Counted from the stretch's first letter, positions 26,166 through 36,766 are shown. The stretch: 64,000 nt of DNA from Lysobacter sp. TY2-98 (GCF_003367355.1 NZ_CP031413.1:2460921-2524920), one strand, 5' to 3'. Notes: generated by a model from the letters alone, not told the origin. Numbers and translations are program-made.

Positions 26166-27479
26166 GTGGCCACCGTTTCCCCGCCTATCGAAACCGACGA
26201 ACGCCTGCAGGCGCTGTTCGCATGCGATCGCGCGCTGTGCAAGGTCAGCGGCAAGATCCGCGTGCTCAATGCGATCGGCTGGCCGGCCGAGATGGAAGCG
26301 CGCTTTCTCGAAGGTTGGCGGGCGGGCCGCCCCGAACTTCCGCGACCGCCGACAGTGCCTGTTGCGCTGGACGCGGAACTTGATGCACTCGACGGGATCA
26401 TGCACACGCTCGATCGCGGGCATCCCGTCGGCAACTGGCTGTTCAAGACGGCGTGGAGCTATCGCGTCGCAGCGCGCATGCTCGGGCAGATCGGCCATCC
26501 CGGTTTCACGCGGTGTTCTGCCTTGCTCTACGGGCGACCTGACGTGCGCTATCGCAGCCAGGACGTGTGCAATGCGGACGCGGCACAGGAAGTGCTGACG
26601 ATCACCGACGATCTGATCGATCGCCAATTGCTCGCGCCGGTCGACTGCGACATCCCCGCAGAGACGTTCGCCGAGCGCCTGCGCGAACGCATCGGCGAGT
26701 TCTTCGTCCATGACAAGGTCGACGTGGTGCTGGATCCGACTCTGTCGTCGAAGGCGACGGCGAGCAGCACGAAGGTGAAGTTGCGCGCCACCGCCGTGTT
26801 CTCCGAGGCCGACCTCGACCAGCTGCTCGAGCACGAGGCGTTCATCCACACCGCGACGTCGCTCAACGGCAAGCACCAGCCGCATCTCAAGGCACTCGGC
26901 CTCGGTGCGCCGCGCACGACCCGCGCGCAGGAAGGCCTCGCGACGTTCGCCGAATGCGTCACCGGTGCGACGGACATCGTGCGGCTGCGACGCATCGCGC
27001 TGCGCGTGGTGATGGTGAAGCGCGCACTCGAAGGCGCGGACTTCATCGAGATCTTCAAGGGCTTCCTTGATGCCGGCCAGAGCGACGTCGAAAGCTACCG
27101 CAGCGCGTCACGCATCTTCCGCGGCGGCGACGTGCACGGGCGCATCTGCTTCACCAAGGACGGCGCCTACCTCGAGGGGCTGTTCGCGACCCACCTGTTC
27201 GTGCGCAAGGCGCTGCAGGAAGGCCGTGCCGAATTGCTGCGCATGCTGTTCGTCGGCCGCGTGACCATCGGCGACGTGATCACGCTCGCGCCGTACCAGC
27301 AGTCCGGCCTGATCGCCCGTGCGGTCTACGTGCCGCCGTGGGCGCGCGAGCCGCAGCGCATCCTCTCGCTGCTCGCATTTTCGGCGGCGGCGCAGAAGTT
27401 CCGCCTCGACACCTTCACGCTGGAGCGTTTCGCCGAGCACGAGGACGAGGTGATCGAGGACGCCGGCAGCGGCTACTGA
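26166..27479 (+). CDS. QEGLA-motif DUF1704 protein, putative zinc metallopeptidase
   Basis: 437 residues from a GTG with GGAG eight bases upstream. Carries the family-naming motif QEGLA at 255-259. An HExxxH zinc motif, HEAFIH at 223-228, lies 28 residues ahead of it. In bacteria the family is annotated as flavohemoglobin expression-modulating QEGLA protein. The eukaryotic relatives (MATCAP/KIAA0895) are tubulin tyrosine carboxypeptidases that use the same HExxxH plus a glutamate, which fits E256 as third ligand. The bacterial substrate is unknown. No signal peptide or membrane segment, so probably cytosolic. Full length. Confidence 0.88.
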   Translation: MATVSPPIETDERLQALFACDRALCKVSGKIRVLNAIGWPAEMEARFLEGWRAGRPELPRPPTVPVALDAELDALDGIMHTLDRGHPVGNWLFKTAWSYRVAARMLGQIGHPGFTRCSALLYGRPDVRYRSQDVCNADAAQEVLTITDDLIDRQLLAPVDCDIPAETFAERLRERIGEFFVHDKVDVVLDPTLSSKATASSTKVKLRATAVFSEADLDQLLEHEAFIHTATSLNGKHQPHLKALGLGAPRTTRAQEGLATFAECVTGATDIVRLRRIALRVVMVKRALEGADFIEIFKGFLDAGQSDVESYRSASRIFRGGDVHGRICFTKDGAYLEGLFATHLFVRKALQEGRAELLRMLFVGRVTIGDVITLAPYQQSGLIARAVYVPPWAREPQRILSLLAFSAAAQKFRLDTFTLERFAEHEDEVIEDAGSGY

Positions 27480-27588
27480 CGTGCGACGCGCAACACGGTG
27501 ATCCAACCTCCGGCACGGACGCCGCGTTGTCGCAGGCGATAGGCTGTGCGGGTCGGCCGCGCCCGCGGCTCTTCCCGGATCCCACCCG

Positions 27589-28515
27589 ATGCACGCCCCT
27601 GCCGCGCGCACCGCCTCGCCGCTCGCCATCGGTGCCGCCCTCGCCTCGCTTTACGTGTTGTGGGGCTCGACCTATCTGGCCATCCGCTTCGCGCTGAAGG
27701 GCTATCCACCCTTCATGCTCGGCGCCTGCCGCATGTTCATCGCCGGCCTGTTGATGTTCATCGTGCTGCGCCTGCGTGGCACGCCCGCGCCAACCGCGAA
27801 GCAGTGGCGCACGCTGATCGTGCTGTCGATCTTCATGGTGCTGCTGTCAAACGGCTTCGTGAATCTCGCCGAGACACAGGTGAGCTCGGGCCTTGCGGCG
27901 ATCGCGGTGGCGTCGATGCCGCTGTTCGCGGGTGTGTTCGCGATGCTGCGCGGCCGCCATCCATCGCGTGTGGAATGGATCGGCCTGGTCGTCGGCTTTC
28001 TCGGCGTCGTGTGGCTCAACGCCGGCAGCGCGTTGCGCGGTTCGACGCTGGGCCTCGTCTGCCTGACGATCGCGCCCATCGCCTGGGCCTGGGGCTCCAT
28101 CTGGAGTCGCGACCAGGACCTGCCCGAACCGTTCATGGCCGCGAGCGGACAGATGATCGCGGGCAGCGGCTGGATGCTGGTCGCCGCGCTGATCCACGGC
28201 GAGCGCTTCGCCGCGGTGCCCAGCACGTCATCGACACTGGCGATGCTCTACCTCGTCGTCGCCGGCAGCATCTTCGGCTTCACCGCCTACATCTGGCTGC
28301 TGCACCACGTGCGCCCCGCGCTCGCGACCAGCTATGCCTACGTCAATCCGCCGCTGGCCGTCGTCTTCGGCGCGCTGATCGGCGGCGAGCATTTCACGAT
28401 GCAGGACGTCGGCGCGATGGCGGTGATCCTGGTCGGCGTAGTGATCATCACGTTGTCGAAGGCTCGGGCCGCAAAGCCTTCGCCGCCGGTCGCGGAAAGC
28501 GAGCCGGCGGCGTAG
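27589..28515 (+). CDS. EamA/DMT-family exporter (YedA-like)
   Basis: 308 residues with ten hydrophobic segments in two EamA repeats (about 12-140 and 155-288). The motif LYVLWGSTYLAIRFAL near the N-terminus and SYAYVNPPLAVVFGALIGGE in the second repeat are typical of the YedA branch of drug/metabolite transporters, which export amino acids or other small molecules across the inner membrane. Substrate not predictable. Converges with the ABC permease gene ending at 28519. Confidence 0.9.
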   Translation: MHAPAARTASPLAIGAALASLYVLWGSTYLAIRFALKGYPPFMLGACRMFIAGLLMFIVLRLRGTPAPTAKQWRTLIVLSIFMVLLSNGFVNLAETQVSSGLAAIAVASMPLFAGVFAMLRGRHPSRVEWIGLVVGFLGVVWLNAGSALRGSTLGLVCLTIAPIAWAWGSIWSRDQDLPEPFMAASGQMIAGSGWMLVAALIHGERFAAVPSTSSTLAMLYLVVAGSIFGFTAYIWLLHHVRPALATSYAYVNPPLAVVFGALIGGEHFTMQDVGAMAVILVGVVIITLSKARAAKPSPPVAESEPAA

Positions 28516-28518
28516 CGA

Positions 28519-29832
28519 TTACTGCGCCCGCAATGCGTCCGTCACTTCCATCCGCGCGGCACGCAACGCGGGGAACAGGCCGCCCACGAGGCCGATGCCG
28601 AGCGCCCACTTCAGGCCCGTCCACAGCAGGTCGGGCGAGACGCGGAACTGGAATACCACCTGGCTGAAGTTGTTGCCCAGCGTCGACACCGAGTGGCCGT
28701 TGAACAGCAGCCACGCAAGCAGTGCGCCGATGACGCCGCCGACGAGCGCGAGCAGCATCGTCTCCAGCATCACCGCGGTAACCACCGGCAGCCCGCGGAA
28801 ACCCAGCGCGCGCATCGTCGCGATCTCACGTGCCCGGCCGGACACCGCCGCGTACATCGAATTGAGCGCGCCGAAGATCGCACCCAGCGCCATGATCGCG
28901 CCGATCACCTTGCCGAGGATGTTGATCAGCTTGGTGAGGTTTTCCGACTGCTTGGCGTAGTAGTCGTGCGTGGTCATGACGTCGAGCTTGAGGCGCGGAT
29001 CGGCGGCGAGCGCGGCTTTCAGACGCTTGAAGCCGGTCGCGCCGTCGAGCTTCGCCGTCACCGACTGGAATGCCTGGCGCTGGTACGCGGGGCCGAGCAC
29101 GTCGACGTCCGCCCACAGTTCCGACTCGTGCGAATCACCCGATTCGAACGCGCCGACCACCGTCCATTCCTGCTGCGCCAGCTTGAGTTTGTGCCCGACT
29201 TCGAGGCCGCGGAACTGACTCTGCGCGCCGCGCCCGACGACGATCTCGCGCAAGCCCGGATTGAAGCGGCGGCCTTCGACGATCTTCAGCTTCGGTCGCA
29301 CCTGCCAGGCGGCAGGACCAACGCCGCGGAACTGCACGTTGGAATCGGTGCCGTCGGCCATCGACGGCAGGTTCACCACCTGCGACAGCTCCGGCGAAAT
29401 CAACGCGCGGCCGTCGCTGCCGCGCTGGATGCCGTCGAGCGACTGGATCAGCGGCACCTGGTCGCGCGTGATCACCGAATTGGTTTCCGCCTGCGAACCG
29501 CCGCGCAGGATGATCGCGGTGTCGGTGCCGCCGGTGCTGGCCAGCGTGGCGCGGAAGCCTTCGCCCATCGCGAGCATCGCGACCAGCACGCCGACCACGC
29601 CGGCGATGCCGACCACGATCACCGACGACGCACCGAGTCGCTGCGGCAGGCCTGCGATGCCGACCTGTGCCGCCGCAAGCGCGAGGCGACCGCTGCGGGT
29701 CAGGAACAGCCACAGCGCCGCGAGCACGGCGAGGCCCAGCACCATCGGCCAGGACAGGAACATCCAGACGACGAGTCCGACGACCAGCAGCAGAAACACG
29801 CCCGCGTTCGAGAGGAAACGTTTGATGCGCAT
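28519..29832 (-). CDS. MacB/FtsX-type ABC transporter permease
   Basis: 437 residues. Two leading hydrophobic segments (about 10-45) and a third (about 68-90), a periplasmic MacB_PCD-like domain (about 95-300), and three C-terminal FtsX helices (about 310-420), ending ALRAARMEVTDALRAQ, the typical tail. Part of a tripartite-type exporter with the ATPase at 31076 and the adaptor at 32385. GGAGGA precedes the start. It lies 14 bases after the other permease gene; the two permeases are related but distinct and probably form a heterodimer. Confidence 0.9.
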   Translation of the reverse strand: MRIKRFLSNAGVFLLLVVGLVVWMFLSWPMVLGLAVLAALWLFLTRSGRLALAAAQVGIAGLPQRLGASSVIVVGIAGVVGVLVAMLAMGEGFRATLASTGGTDTAIILRGGSQAETNSVITRDQVPLIQSLDGIQRGSDGRALISPELSQVVNLPSMADGTDSNVQFRGVGPAAWQVRPKLKIVEGRRFNPGLREIVVGRGAQSQFRGLEVGHKLKLAQQEWTVVGAFESGDSHESELWADVDVLGPAYQRQAFQSVTAKLDGATGFKRLKAALAADPRLKLDVMTTHDYYAKQSENLTKLINILGKVIGAIMALGAIFGALNSMYAAVSGRAREIATMRALGFRGLPVVTAVMLETMLLALVGGVIGALLAWLLFNGHSVSTLGNNFSQVVFQFRVSPDLLWTGLKWALGIGLVGGLFPALRAARMEVTDALRAQ

Positions 29833-29845
29833 GACGGTGTCCTCC

Positions 29846-31006
29846 TCAGCGCCCAGCCAGGGCGTCGACGATGTTGAGGCGCATGGCGCGCAGGGCAGGC
29901 AACAGGCCGGCGAGCACGCCGAACAGCACCATCAGCACGAGGCCGGTCGCCCAGCTTTCCGGCGGCAGGCGATCGGGTAGCGCGATGAAGCCGCCACTGC
30001 CCTTGCTCACCACCTGCATGGCGAGCGGCGCGAAGAACAGACCGAGCACCGCACCGATCGCCACGAGCAGGATCGACTCGAACAGCACCAGCGCGAGCAC
30101 GGCGCGATCCTGGAAGCCGATGGTCTTCAGCACGGCCAGTTCCGGAATGCGCTCGCGCACGGCCTGCGCCATGGTGTTGCCGGTGAGCAACAGCAAGGTG
30201 AAGAACACGGCCGCCATGATCGCCGTGACGATCAGCCCGATGTCGCCGATCTGCTTGGCGAACGACTGGTTGAACGCTTCCTCGGTCTGCGTCTTGGTTT
30301 CGTGGTCGGAGTTCGCACTCAGACCGTCGATCGCCTTGGCGACGCGGTTCGACACGCCCGCGTTCTCGACCTGCACGATGTACCAGCCCACGCGACCCTT
30401 GACGTAGTCGTTGGCTTCGTCGAAATAGTTCCAGTGGAACAGCAGCATCTGCTCCTGGCCTTTGCGCTTGACGTCGTCGATGCGGAAGATGCCGTCGAGC
30501 TTGAAGGACCAGTCGTTACTGCCCTTGGTCGGGAAGATGGTCGCCTGCATCGGGATGGTGTCGCCGACCTTCCAGCCGAACTTCTTGGCCAGCGTTTCAC
30601 CGACGATCGCGCCCTGGCGATCCGCTTCCCACGCCTTGCGCTGAGCAGCCGGCAACTGGAACTCGGGATACAGGTCGAGATAGTCCGGGCCCACCGAGAA
30701 ATTCGGGAAGAAGTTCTTCGGATCCTGGTAGATGCCGCCGAACCATGCGGCATACGTCGACTTGCGCACGCCTGGAATCGACTTGATCTGTGGATCGAGC
30801 CGGTACGGCAGCATCTGCGTGATCGACAACCGCGAGGCCACGACCATTCGATTCGCACCCGTCACGTCGCCGCCGGAATTGAAGGCGACGCGCACCGAGT
30901 CCAGCATGCCGAACAGGAAGAACGCGACGAACACCGACAGCAGGGTCAGCAGCGTGCGCGTGCGGCTTCGGAACAGCGAAGCCCAGATGAGATGCAGGTA
31001 TTTCAT
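29846..31006 (-). CDS. FtsX-type ABC transporter permease
   Basis: 386 residues. One N-terminal helix (LLTLLSVFVAFFLFGMLD), a large periplasmic domain (about 40-260), then three C-terminal helices (about 265-375) ending LLPALRAMRLNIVDALAGR. GAGG is upstream of the start. Second membrane subunit of the same exporter; it has the simpler FtsX layout while its partner carries two extra leading helices. Probably works with MacA-like adaptor and LolD/MacB-like ATPase to move a compound or lipopeptide outward. Confidence 0.9.
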   Translation of the reverse strand: MKYLHLIWASLFRSRTRTLLTLLSVFVAFFLFGMLDSVRVAFNSGGDVTGANRMVVASRLSITQMLPYRLDPQIKSIPGVRKSTYAAWFGGIYQDPKNFFPNFSVGPDYLDLYPEFQLPAAQRKAWEADRQGAIVGETLAKKFGWKVGDTIPMQATIFPTKGSNDWSFKLDGIFRIDDVKRKGQEQMLLFHWNYFDEANDYVKGRVGWYIVQVENAGVSNRVAKAIDGLSANSDHETKTQTEEAFNQSFAKQIGDIGLIVTAIMAAVFFTLLLLTGNTMAQAVRERIPELAVLKTIGFQDRAVLALVLFESILLVAIGAVLGLFFAPLAMQVVSKGSGGFIALPDRLPPESWATGLVLMVLFGVLAGLLPALRAMRLNIVDALAGR

Positions 31007-31075
31007 GTCCGCCTCTTCGAAACGTCGAAAGGCTCCGCGGTGCGGAGACGGCGGCGCGTGTGCGCCGCGACGGGA

Positions 31076-31768
<693 letters not shown>

Positions 31769-31800
31769 GGCGATCTCCTGCAGGAATGCGTGCGAATGGA

Positions 31801-32355
31801 TCAGGCGGCGACGGGACGCGCTGCGCGTTGTTCGCGCAGCGCTATGACCAGGGCGAACGCGGCTTCGATGGCACCGCCGGCGAGCGCGGCGACTGCCGGC
31901 GTCATCAGCACGCGGCCGAGCGCGAAACCGGCGGCGGCGAGCGCGAGGCCGCAGGCCCAGTAGAGGCGCTCGCCGTACAGCGTGTCGAACGTGAGGTAGC
32001 GGCCGCCGATGACGAGCAGCATCGCCGGGAAGAACCACTCGATGTGCAGGCGCGACGCGGCGTAAGCCAGCGGCAGGCTGAAGACCAGCCAGAACGTGCT
32101 GGCACCGGCGAGCATGCCGAGCGGATTGCCCTTGGCGTGCGCGCCGCTGCGACCAGCGAGCTTGGACAGCAGCACCGATGCCGGGAAGATGAAGACACCC
32201 GCGACGAGCAGCGTCCACACGGCCGTGTCCGCCGGCCCCCGCATCGCGACGATCGCCGACGCGAACCACGCGATGGACGAGGCCGCCATGCCGGTGGCGC
32301 CGCCGTAGTACGCCCGGCGCATGTCCGCCTGGGCCTGTTGAAGATCGAACGTCAT
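31801..32355 (-). CDS. Five- to six-helix membrane protein (DUF7010-like)
   Basis: 184 residues with a polar N-terminus (MTFDLQQAQADMRRAYYGG) and five or six hydrophobic segments across residues 22-170. A strong GGGAGGAG precedes the start. It resembles small membrane proteins of the DUF7010 type with the opening AQxDMRRAYxGG, though the family assignment is tentative. Inserted in the ABC exporter operon between adaptor and ATPase genes; it may modify or regulate the transporter, or simply be co-expressed. Confidence 0.7.
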   Translation of the reverse strand: MTFDLQQAQADMRRAYYGGATGMAASSIAWFASAIVAMRGPADTAVWTLLVAGVFIFPASVLLSKLAGRSGAHAKGNPLGMLAGASTFWLVFSLPLAYAASRLHIEWFFPAMLLVIGGRYLTFDTLYGERLYWACGLALAAAGFALGRVLMTPAVAALAGGAIEAAFALVIALREQRAARPVAA

Positions 32356-32384
32356 GACACTCCTCCCTGTGATCGTTGGTGCGT

Positions 32385-33656
32385 TCAGTTGGACGACGCT
32401 GCTTCCGCTTCGTCCTTGGCGATGCGCACGCGCGCACCGTCGGTGAGCTTGTCGGTCGGGTCGAGCACCACGCGCTCGCCGCCCGACAGGCCGGTCAATA
32501 CTTCGCGGTCGTCGCCCAGCGTGCGACCGACCTTCACTTCGCGGCGCGACACCGTCGCCTTGTCCGCCTCGCCCTCGACCGCGAACGCGACCTGCTTGCC
32601 GTCGCGGTCGACGATGGCACTGGACGGCACCAGCACGGCCGGCACACGGTTCTGGGTGGCGGGCTGCTCGCGCTCGAGGAAGCTCACGCGCACGCCCATG
32701 TCGGGGACGATGCGCGCGTCCTTCTGCTTGAGCGCGATGCGCACCTTCACCGTCGCCTTGCTGCGATCGGCGGTCGGAATGATTGCGATGACTTCCGAGG
32801 GAATTTTCCAGTCCGGGTACGCGTTGAGCACGGACTCCACCGGCATGCCCGGCTTGACGCGACCGATATAGGCCTCGCCCACGTCGACTTCGACTTCCAG
32901 CGAATCCATGTCGACGATCGTGCCGATACCCGTACGGGTGAAACCACCGCCCGCGGACAGCGGCGACACGATTTCGCCCGGCTGCGCCGCTTTCGCGATC
33001 ACGACACCCGCGAACGGCGCGCGCACGATGGTGTTGTCGACGCCGTTTTCGGCGATGCGCAGGTTCGCGCTCGACACCTGCGTGCTGCGCTGCGCGGTCG
33101 CGAGCTGTGCGCGCAACGCATCGCGCTGTGCGATGGCCTGGTCGTACTGTGCTTTCGATACCAGCTGTTGACCGACGAGTGACGACAAGCGACGCGCGTT
33201 CGCTTCCGCCTCGCGCAGCTGCGCCTGCACGTTCGCGATCTGCGAACGCGACGCGGCGACCTGCGCGCCCGCCAGCGTGCGCGTGGCGTCGGCATCGACC
33301 GGATCGAGCGTCGCCATCACGTAACCCGCCGGCACGTGCTGGCCTTCCTCGATGCGCACCTCGCGCACCTTGCCGGTGATCTTCGCGGACACCGTCGCCA
33401 TGCGACGCGCGACGACATAGCCGGTCGCATCGAGCACCGAAGCGTTGCCACCATTCGCGCCGATCGCGGTGACGTCGGCGACGTGCACTTCCGGGCCCGC
33501 GTTCCCGCGCGTCAGTGCGAAGGCGATCCCGCCCCCGACGAGCACGACGCCCGCGACCGCGAGCCCGATCGACAGTCCGCGCCGGCTCGACGACGGCGGT
33601 GGCGCGGCGTTGCGATCGATGCGGAGTTCCTTTAGCAGGTCAGCAGACGTGTTCAT
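32385..33656 (-). CDS. MacA-like periplasmic adaptor (membrane-fusion) protein
   Basis: 423 residues. N-terminal transmembrane anchor (about 26-47, IGLAVAGVVLVGGGIAFAL), lipoyl/barrel-sandwich halves (IEEGQHVPAGYVMATLD and APFAGVVIAKAAQPGEIVSP), a coiled-coil hairpin with heptads (about 130-200), a beta-barrel domain (GEAYIGRVKPGMPVESV), and a membrane-proximal domain. First gene of the minus-strand ABC export operon. A matching TolC-type outer-membrane channel is not in the window and would be supplied elsewhere. Divergent from the ABC gene at 33859 (202-base gap). Confidence 0.92.
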   Translation of the reverse strand: MNTSADLLKELRIDRNAAPPPSSSRRGLSIGLAVAGVVLVGGGIAFALTRGNAGPEVHVADVTAIGANGGNASVLDATGYVVARRMATVSAKITGKVREVRIEEGQHVPAGYVMATLDPVDADATRTLAGAQVAASRSQIANVQAQLREAEANARRLSSLVGQQLVSKAQYDQAIAQRDALRAQLATAQRSTQVSSANLRIAENGVDNTIVRAPFAGVVIAKAAQPGEIVSPLSAGGGFTRTGIGTIVDMDSLEVEVDVGEAYIGRVKPGMPVESVLNAYPDWKIPSEVIAIIPTADRSKATVKVRIALKQKDARIVPDMGVRVSFLEREQPATQNRVPAVLVPSSAIVDRDGKQVAFAVEGEADKATVSRREVKVGRTLGDDREVLTGLSGGERVVLDPTDKLTDGARVRIAKDEAEAASSN

Positions 33657-33858
33657 CGCGTTCCATTACGACAGGGGGATGTCGACCGCATGACCGGGAG
33701 GCCGGTCGGTGCACCGGCGGTGCGACGACGTGGCGCAGGTTACGGCGGGGGCGGAGCCGCGTCACCTGACGGTTGTCACATGGAATTCCTGACAGCCGCG
33801 ACTGCCGCGGCCGCCGGCAGCGGCGCATCGTGGCCCCACCTTCCACCGGAGACGCGTC

Positions 33859-34761
33859 ATGGGATCCACGGTCACGCTCTCGCCGCTCGCCCGACTGGCC
33901 GGCGTGCGCAAGCGCTACGGCAACGTCCTCGCGCTCGACGGCCTCGACCTCGAGGTCCGCGGCGGCGAACTGCTCGCCCTGCTCGGCCCGAACGGCGCCG
34001 GCAAGTCCACGTCCATCGCCCTGATGCTCGGGCTGACCTCCGCCGACGACGGCCGCGTGCAGCTGTTCGACCGCGACCCGCACGAGGTCGAAGCGCGCCG
34101 GCAGGTCGGCGTGATGCTGCAGTCCGCGGGCATTCCGGACACGCTCAAGGTGCGCGAGCTGATCGAGGTGACGCGGAGCTATTACGCCAACCCGCGCAGC
34201 ATCGCGGACTGCGTGGCACTGGCCGGTCTCGACGGGCTGCTCGAGCGTCGCTACGGGCGCCTGTCGGGCGGCCAGCAACGCCGCGTGCAGTTCGCGATGG
34301 CGATCTGCGGCCGTCCGAAGCTGCTGTTCCTCGACGAGCCGACCACCGGGCTCGATATCGAGGCGCGCCAGAAGCTGTGGGCGGCGATCCGCGAACTGGT
34401 CGCCGATGGCACCGGCGTCGTGCTCACCACGCACTACCTCGAGGAAGCCGAGGCGCTGGCCGACCGCGTCGTGGTGGTCAACGGCGGGCGCATCGTCGCG
34501 CAGGGCAGCGTCGCCCAGATCCGCTCGCGCGTGTCGCAGCGTCGCGTGCGCTGCGTGTCGTCGCTCGATGTCGCGACCGTTGCAGCATGGCCGCACGTGC
34601 TCAATGCCTCGCACGACGGCGAACGTCTCGAGATCGTCGCGGACGCGATCGAAGCCGTCGTCTACCGCCTGCTCACCGACGACCCGACGCTGTCGGACCT
34701 CGAAGTCACCCGCGCCGGCCTCGCCGACGCCTTCGTCGAAATCACCAAGGAGGCTGCATGA
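33859..34761 (+). CDS. ABC-2 type transporter ATPase
   Basis: 300 residues with GGAG upstream of the ATG. Walker A LLGPNGAGKST (about 43-53), Q-loop VMLQSAGIPDTLKV, signature RLSGGQQRRV, Walker B LLFLDEPTTGLD, and H-loop LTTHYL. The C-terminal 80 residues are the usual regulatory tail. ATGA overlap with the permease gene; first of a four-gene operon that also encodes a DesK/DesR-like two-component system. Confidence 0.95.
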   Translation: MGSTVTLSPLARLAGVRKRYGNVLALDGLDLEVRGGELLALLGPNGAGKSTSIALMLGLTSADDGRVQLFDRDPHEVEARRQVGVMLQSAGIPDTLKVRELIEVTRSYYANPRSIADCVALAGLDGLLERRYGRLSGGQQRRVQFAMAICGRPKLLFLDEPTTGLDIEARQKLWAAIRELVADGTGVVLTTHYLEEAEALADRVVVVNGGRIVAQGSVAQIRSRVSQRRVRCVSSLDVATVAAWPHVLNASHDGERLEIVADAIEAVVYRLLTDDPTLSDLEVTRAGLADAFVEITKEAA

Positions 34762-35522
34762 ACACCGTCGCCCTGGACGCGCGCCCGAACCCGCTGCGCG
34801 CCTACTGGCTGGAAGCCCGCAACGAATTCCTGCGCCTGCTGCGCTCGCCCTCGTTCGCGGTGCCGACGCTCGTCTTCCCGCCGATGTTCTACGTGCTGTT
34901 CGCGGTGCTGCTCAATCACAAGGGCGGCCCGGAGGTGGCGACTTACCTGCTCGCGACCTACGGCGTGTTCGGCGTGATGGCGCCCGGCCTGTTCGGTTTC
35001 GGCGTGGCGATCGCGATGGATCGCGAGCGCGGCTTCCTCACCTTGAAGCGCGCGCAGCCCGTGCCGCCGGGCGCGGTGCTGCTCTCGCGCATGGCCATGG
35101 CGATGCTGTTCGCCACCGCGATCTCGCTGCTGCTGCTCACCATCGGCCTGACCGTCGCCGGTGTGTCGCTCACCGCGTCGCAGGCGGTGTCGCTGGTGCT
35201 GGTCGACCTGCTCGGCGTGCTGCCGTTCTGCGCGATCGGCCTGTTCATCGGCAGCGTGGTCTCCGGCCAGGGCGCGCCGGCGGTGGTCAACATGACCTAC
35301 CTGCCGATGGCCTTCCTCGCCGGCCTGTGGATGCCGCTGTCGATGCTGCCCGCCTTCATCGGCAAGATCGCGCCGCTGTGGCCGGCGTATCACCTGTCGC
35401 AGATCGCGCTCGCTGTCGTCGGCGCGAAGGCCGAAGGCACCATCGGCGTGCATGCGCTGGTGCTGGCCATCTACGCGACCGTGTTCTTCACCGCCGCACG
35501 TCGCCGCCTGGCGCGCGGCTGA
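34758..35522 (+). CDS. ABC-2 type transporter permease
   Basis: 254 residues from the ATG at 34758 (AAGGAGG upstream). Six hydrophobic segments; the ABC-2 signature region includes DRERGFLTLKRAQPVPPGAVLLSRM. Forms a half-transporter with the preceding ATPase. Such exporters next to DesKR-like systems often handle antibiotics, lipids or membrane-perturbing compounds. Confidence 0.92.
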   Translation: MNTVALDARPNPLRAYWLEARNEFLRLLRSPSFAVPTLVFPPMFYVLFAVLLNHKGGPEVATYLLATYGVFGVMAPGLFGFGVAIAMDRERGFLTLKRAQPVPPGAVLLSRMAMAMLFATAISLLLLTIGLTVAGVSLTASQAVSLVLVDLLGVLPFCAIGLFIGSVVSGQGAPAVVNMTYLPMAFLAGLWMPLSMLPAFIGKIAPLWPAYHLSQIALAVVGAKAEGTIGVHALVLAIYATVFFTAARRRLARG

Positions 35523-35565
35523 GGCAGGACGCGGGCATCATGGGCGCATCCACAGGACCGGCGGC

Positions 35566-36720
35566 ATGAACACGAAGCGCGACGACGGCGGCAAGTCGAT
35601 CATCCAGGTCACGCAGATCGGCACGGGTTGGCAGTCGTGGCTCAACCTGGTGTGGTCGATGTGGATCTTCCTGGTCCCGCTGACCGAAGCGCCCGGCGCG
35701 TTCCCGCACTGGCTCTGGCCGACGCTCGGCAGCTACGCGATCTTCCTCGGCCTGTTCGCGTACATCCACTACGGTGACTGCCGGCGCACCCTGCCGATAT
35801 CGCTGGCCATCGCGGCGCTCGGTTTCGCGCTGACACCCTGGAACCCCGGTGGGCAGGGCTACATCATCTACGCCTGCGCCTACCTTCCCTTCGCGTTCCG
35901 TCCGCGTGCTGCGATCGTGGCGATGGTGACGCTGGTCGCGACGTATTCGGCGTACTGGATCGCATTGCACCTGCCGTGGATCTACGTACTGAACGCGGTC
36001 GTCGTCGGCCTCGTCGTCGGCCTGATGAACGTGCATTACATCCGCCGCAAACAGGCGGACAGCGCGCTCAAGCTCAGCCACGACGAAGTGCGTCGCCTCG
36101 CGGCGCTCGCCGAGCGCGAACGCATCGGCCGCGATCTGCACGATCTTCTGGGCCATACGCTGTCGCTGGTCGCACTGAAGTCGGAACTGGCGAGCAAGCT
36201 GGTCGATCGTGATCCGGCCGCCGCGCGTCGCGAACTCGACGAAGTCGCGCGCGTTGCCCGCGAAGCGTTGACGCAGGTGCGCAGCGCGGTGACAGGCATT
36301 CGCGCGGCCGGACTTGGCGCAGAACTGGCCTCGGCGCGCCTGCTGCTCGAATCCGACGCGATCGAACTGCAGTACGCCCTCGCACCGGTCACGCTGCCGC
36401 CCGAGATCGAAACGGTGCTCGCACTGACCGTGCGCGAAGCGGTGACCAACATCCAGCGCCATGCGCGCGCACGGCACGCCGAAGTCACCCTGTCGTCGAC
36501 GCCCCGCGAAGTGAAGTTGTGCGTCGCCGACGATGGTCGCGGCGGCGCGATCACACCGGGCAATGGCCTGTCGGGCATGCGCGAACGCGTGGAAGCACTC
36601 GGCGGCAAGCTGCGCATCGAATCCTCGCCCGCGGGCACACGGCTGGAAGCCTGCGTGCCGCTGCCGAAGCCCGCCACGTCACTGCCCGAACCGGATATCG
36701 ACGACGCGCGCGCGGCGTGA
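35566..36720 (+). CDS. DesK-like sensor histidine kinase
   Basis: 384 residues. Five membrane segments (about 25-160) with short loops form the sensor; the HisKA_3 domain follows with ERERIGRDLHDLLGHTLSLVALK (phospho-accepting H in DLHD). The HATPase_c domain (about 285-370) has VREAVTNIQRHA and NGLSGMRERVEALGG. DesK senses membrane thickness/fluidity in Bacillus; the membrane-embedded sensor here fits a similar role. Paired with the regulator at 36767 and the ABC transporter just upstream. Confidence 0.92.
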   Translation: MNTKRDDGGKSIIQVTQIGTGWQSWLNLVWSMWIFLVPLTEAPGAFPHWLWPTLGSYAIFLGLFAYIHYGDCRRTLPISLAIAALGFALTPWNPGGQGYIIYACAYLPFAFRPRAAIVAMVTLVATYSAYWIALHLPWIYVLNAVVVGLVVGLMNVHYIRRKQADSALKLSHDEVRRLAALAERERIGRDLHDLLGHTLSLVALKSELASKLVDRDPAAARRELDEVARVAREALTQVRSAVTGIRAAGLGAELASARLLLESDAIELQYALAPVTLPPEIETVLALTVREAVTNIQRHARARHAEVTLSSTPREVKLCVADDGRGGAITPGNGLSGMRERVEALGGKLRIESSPAGTRLEACVPLPKPATSLPEPDIDDARAA

Positions 36721-36766
36721 ATCGCGTCTGCTACCGTTCGCACATGCCGAAGCTGATGCCGTCCCG

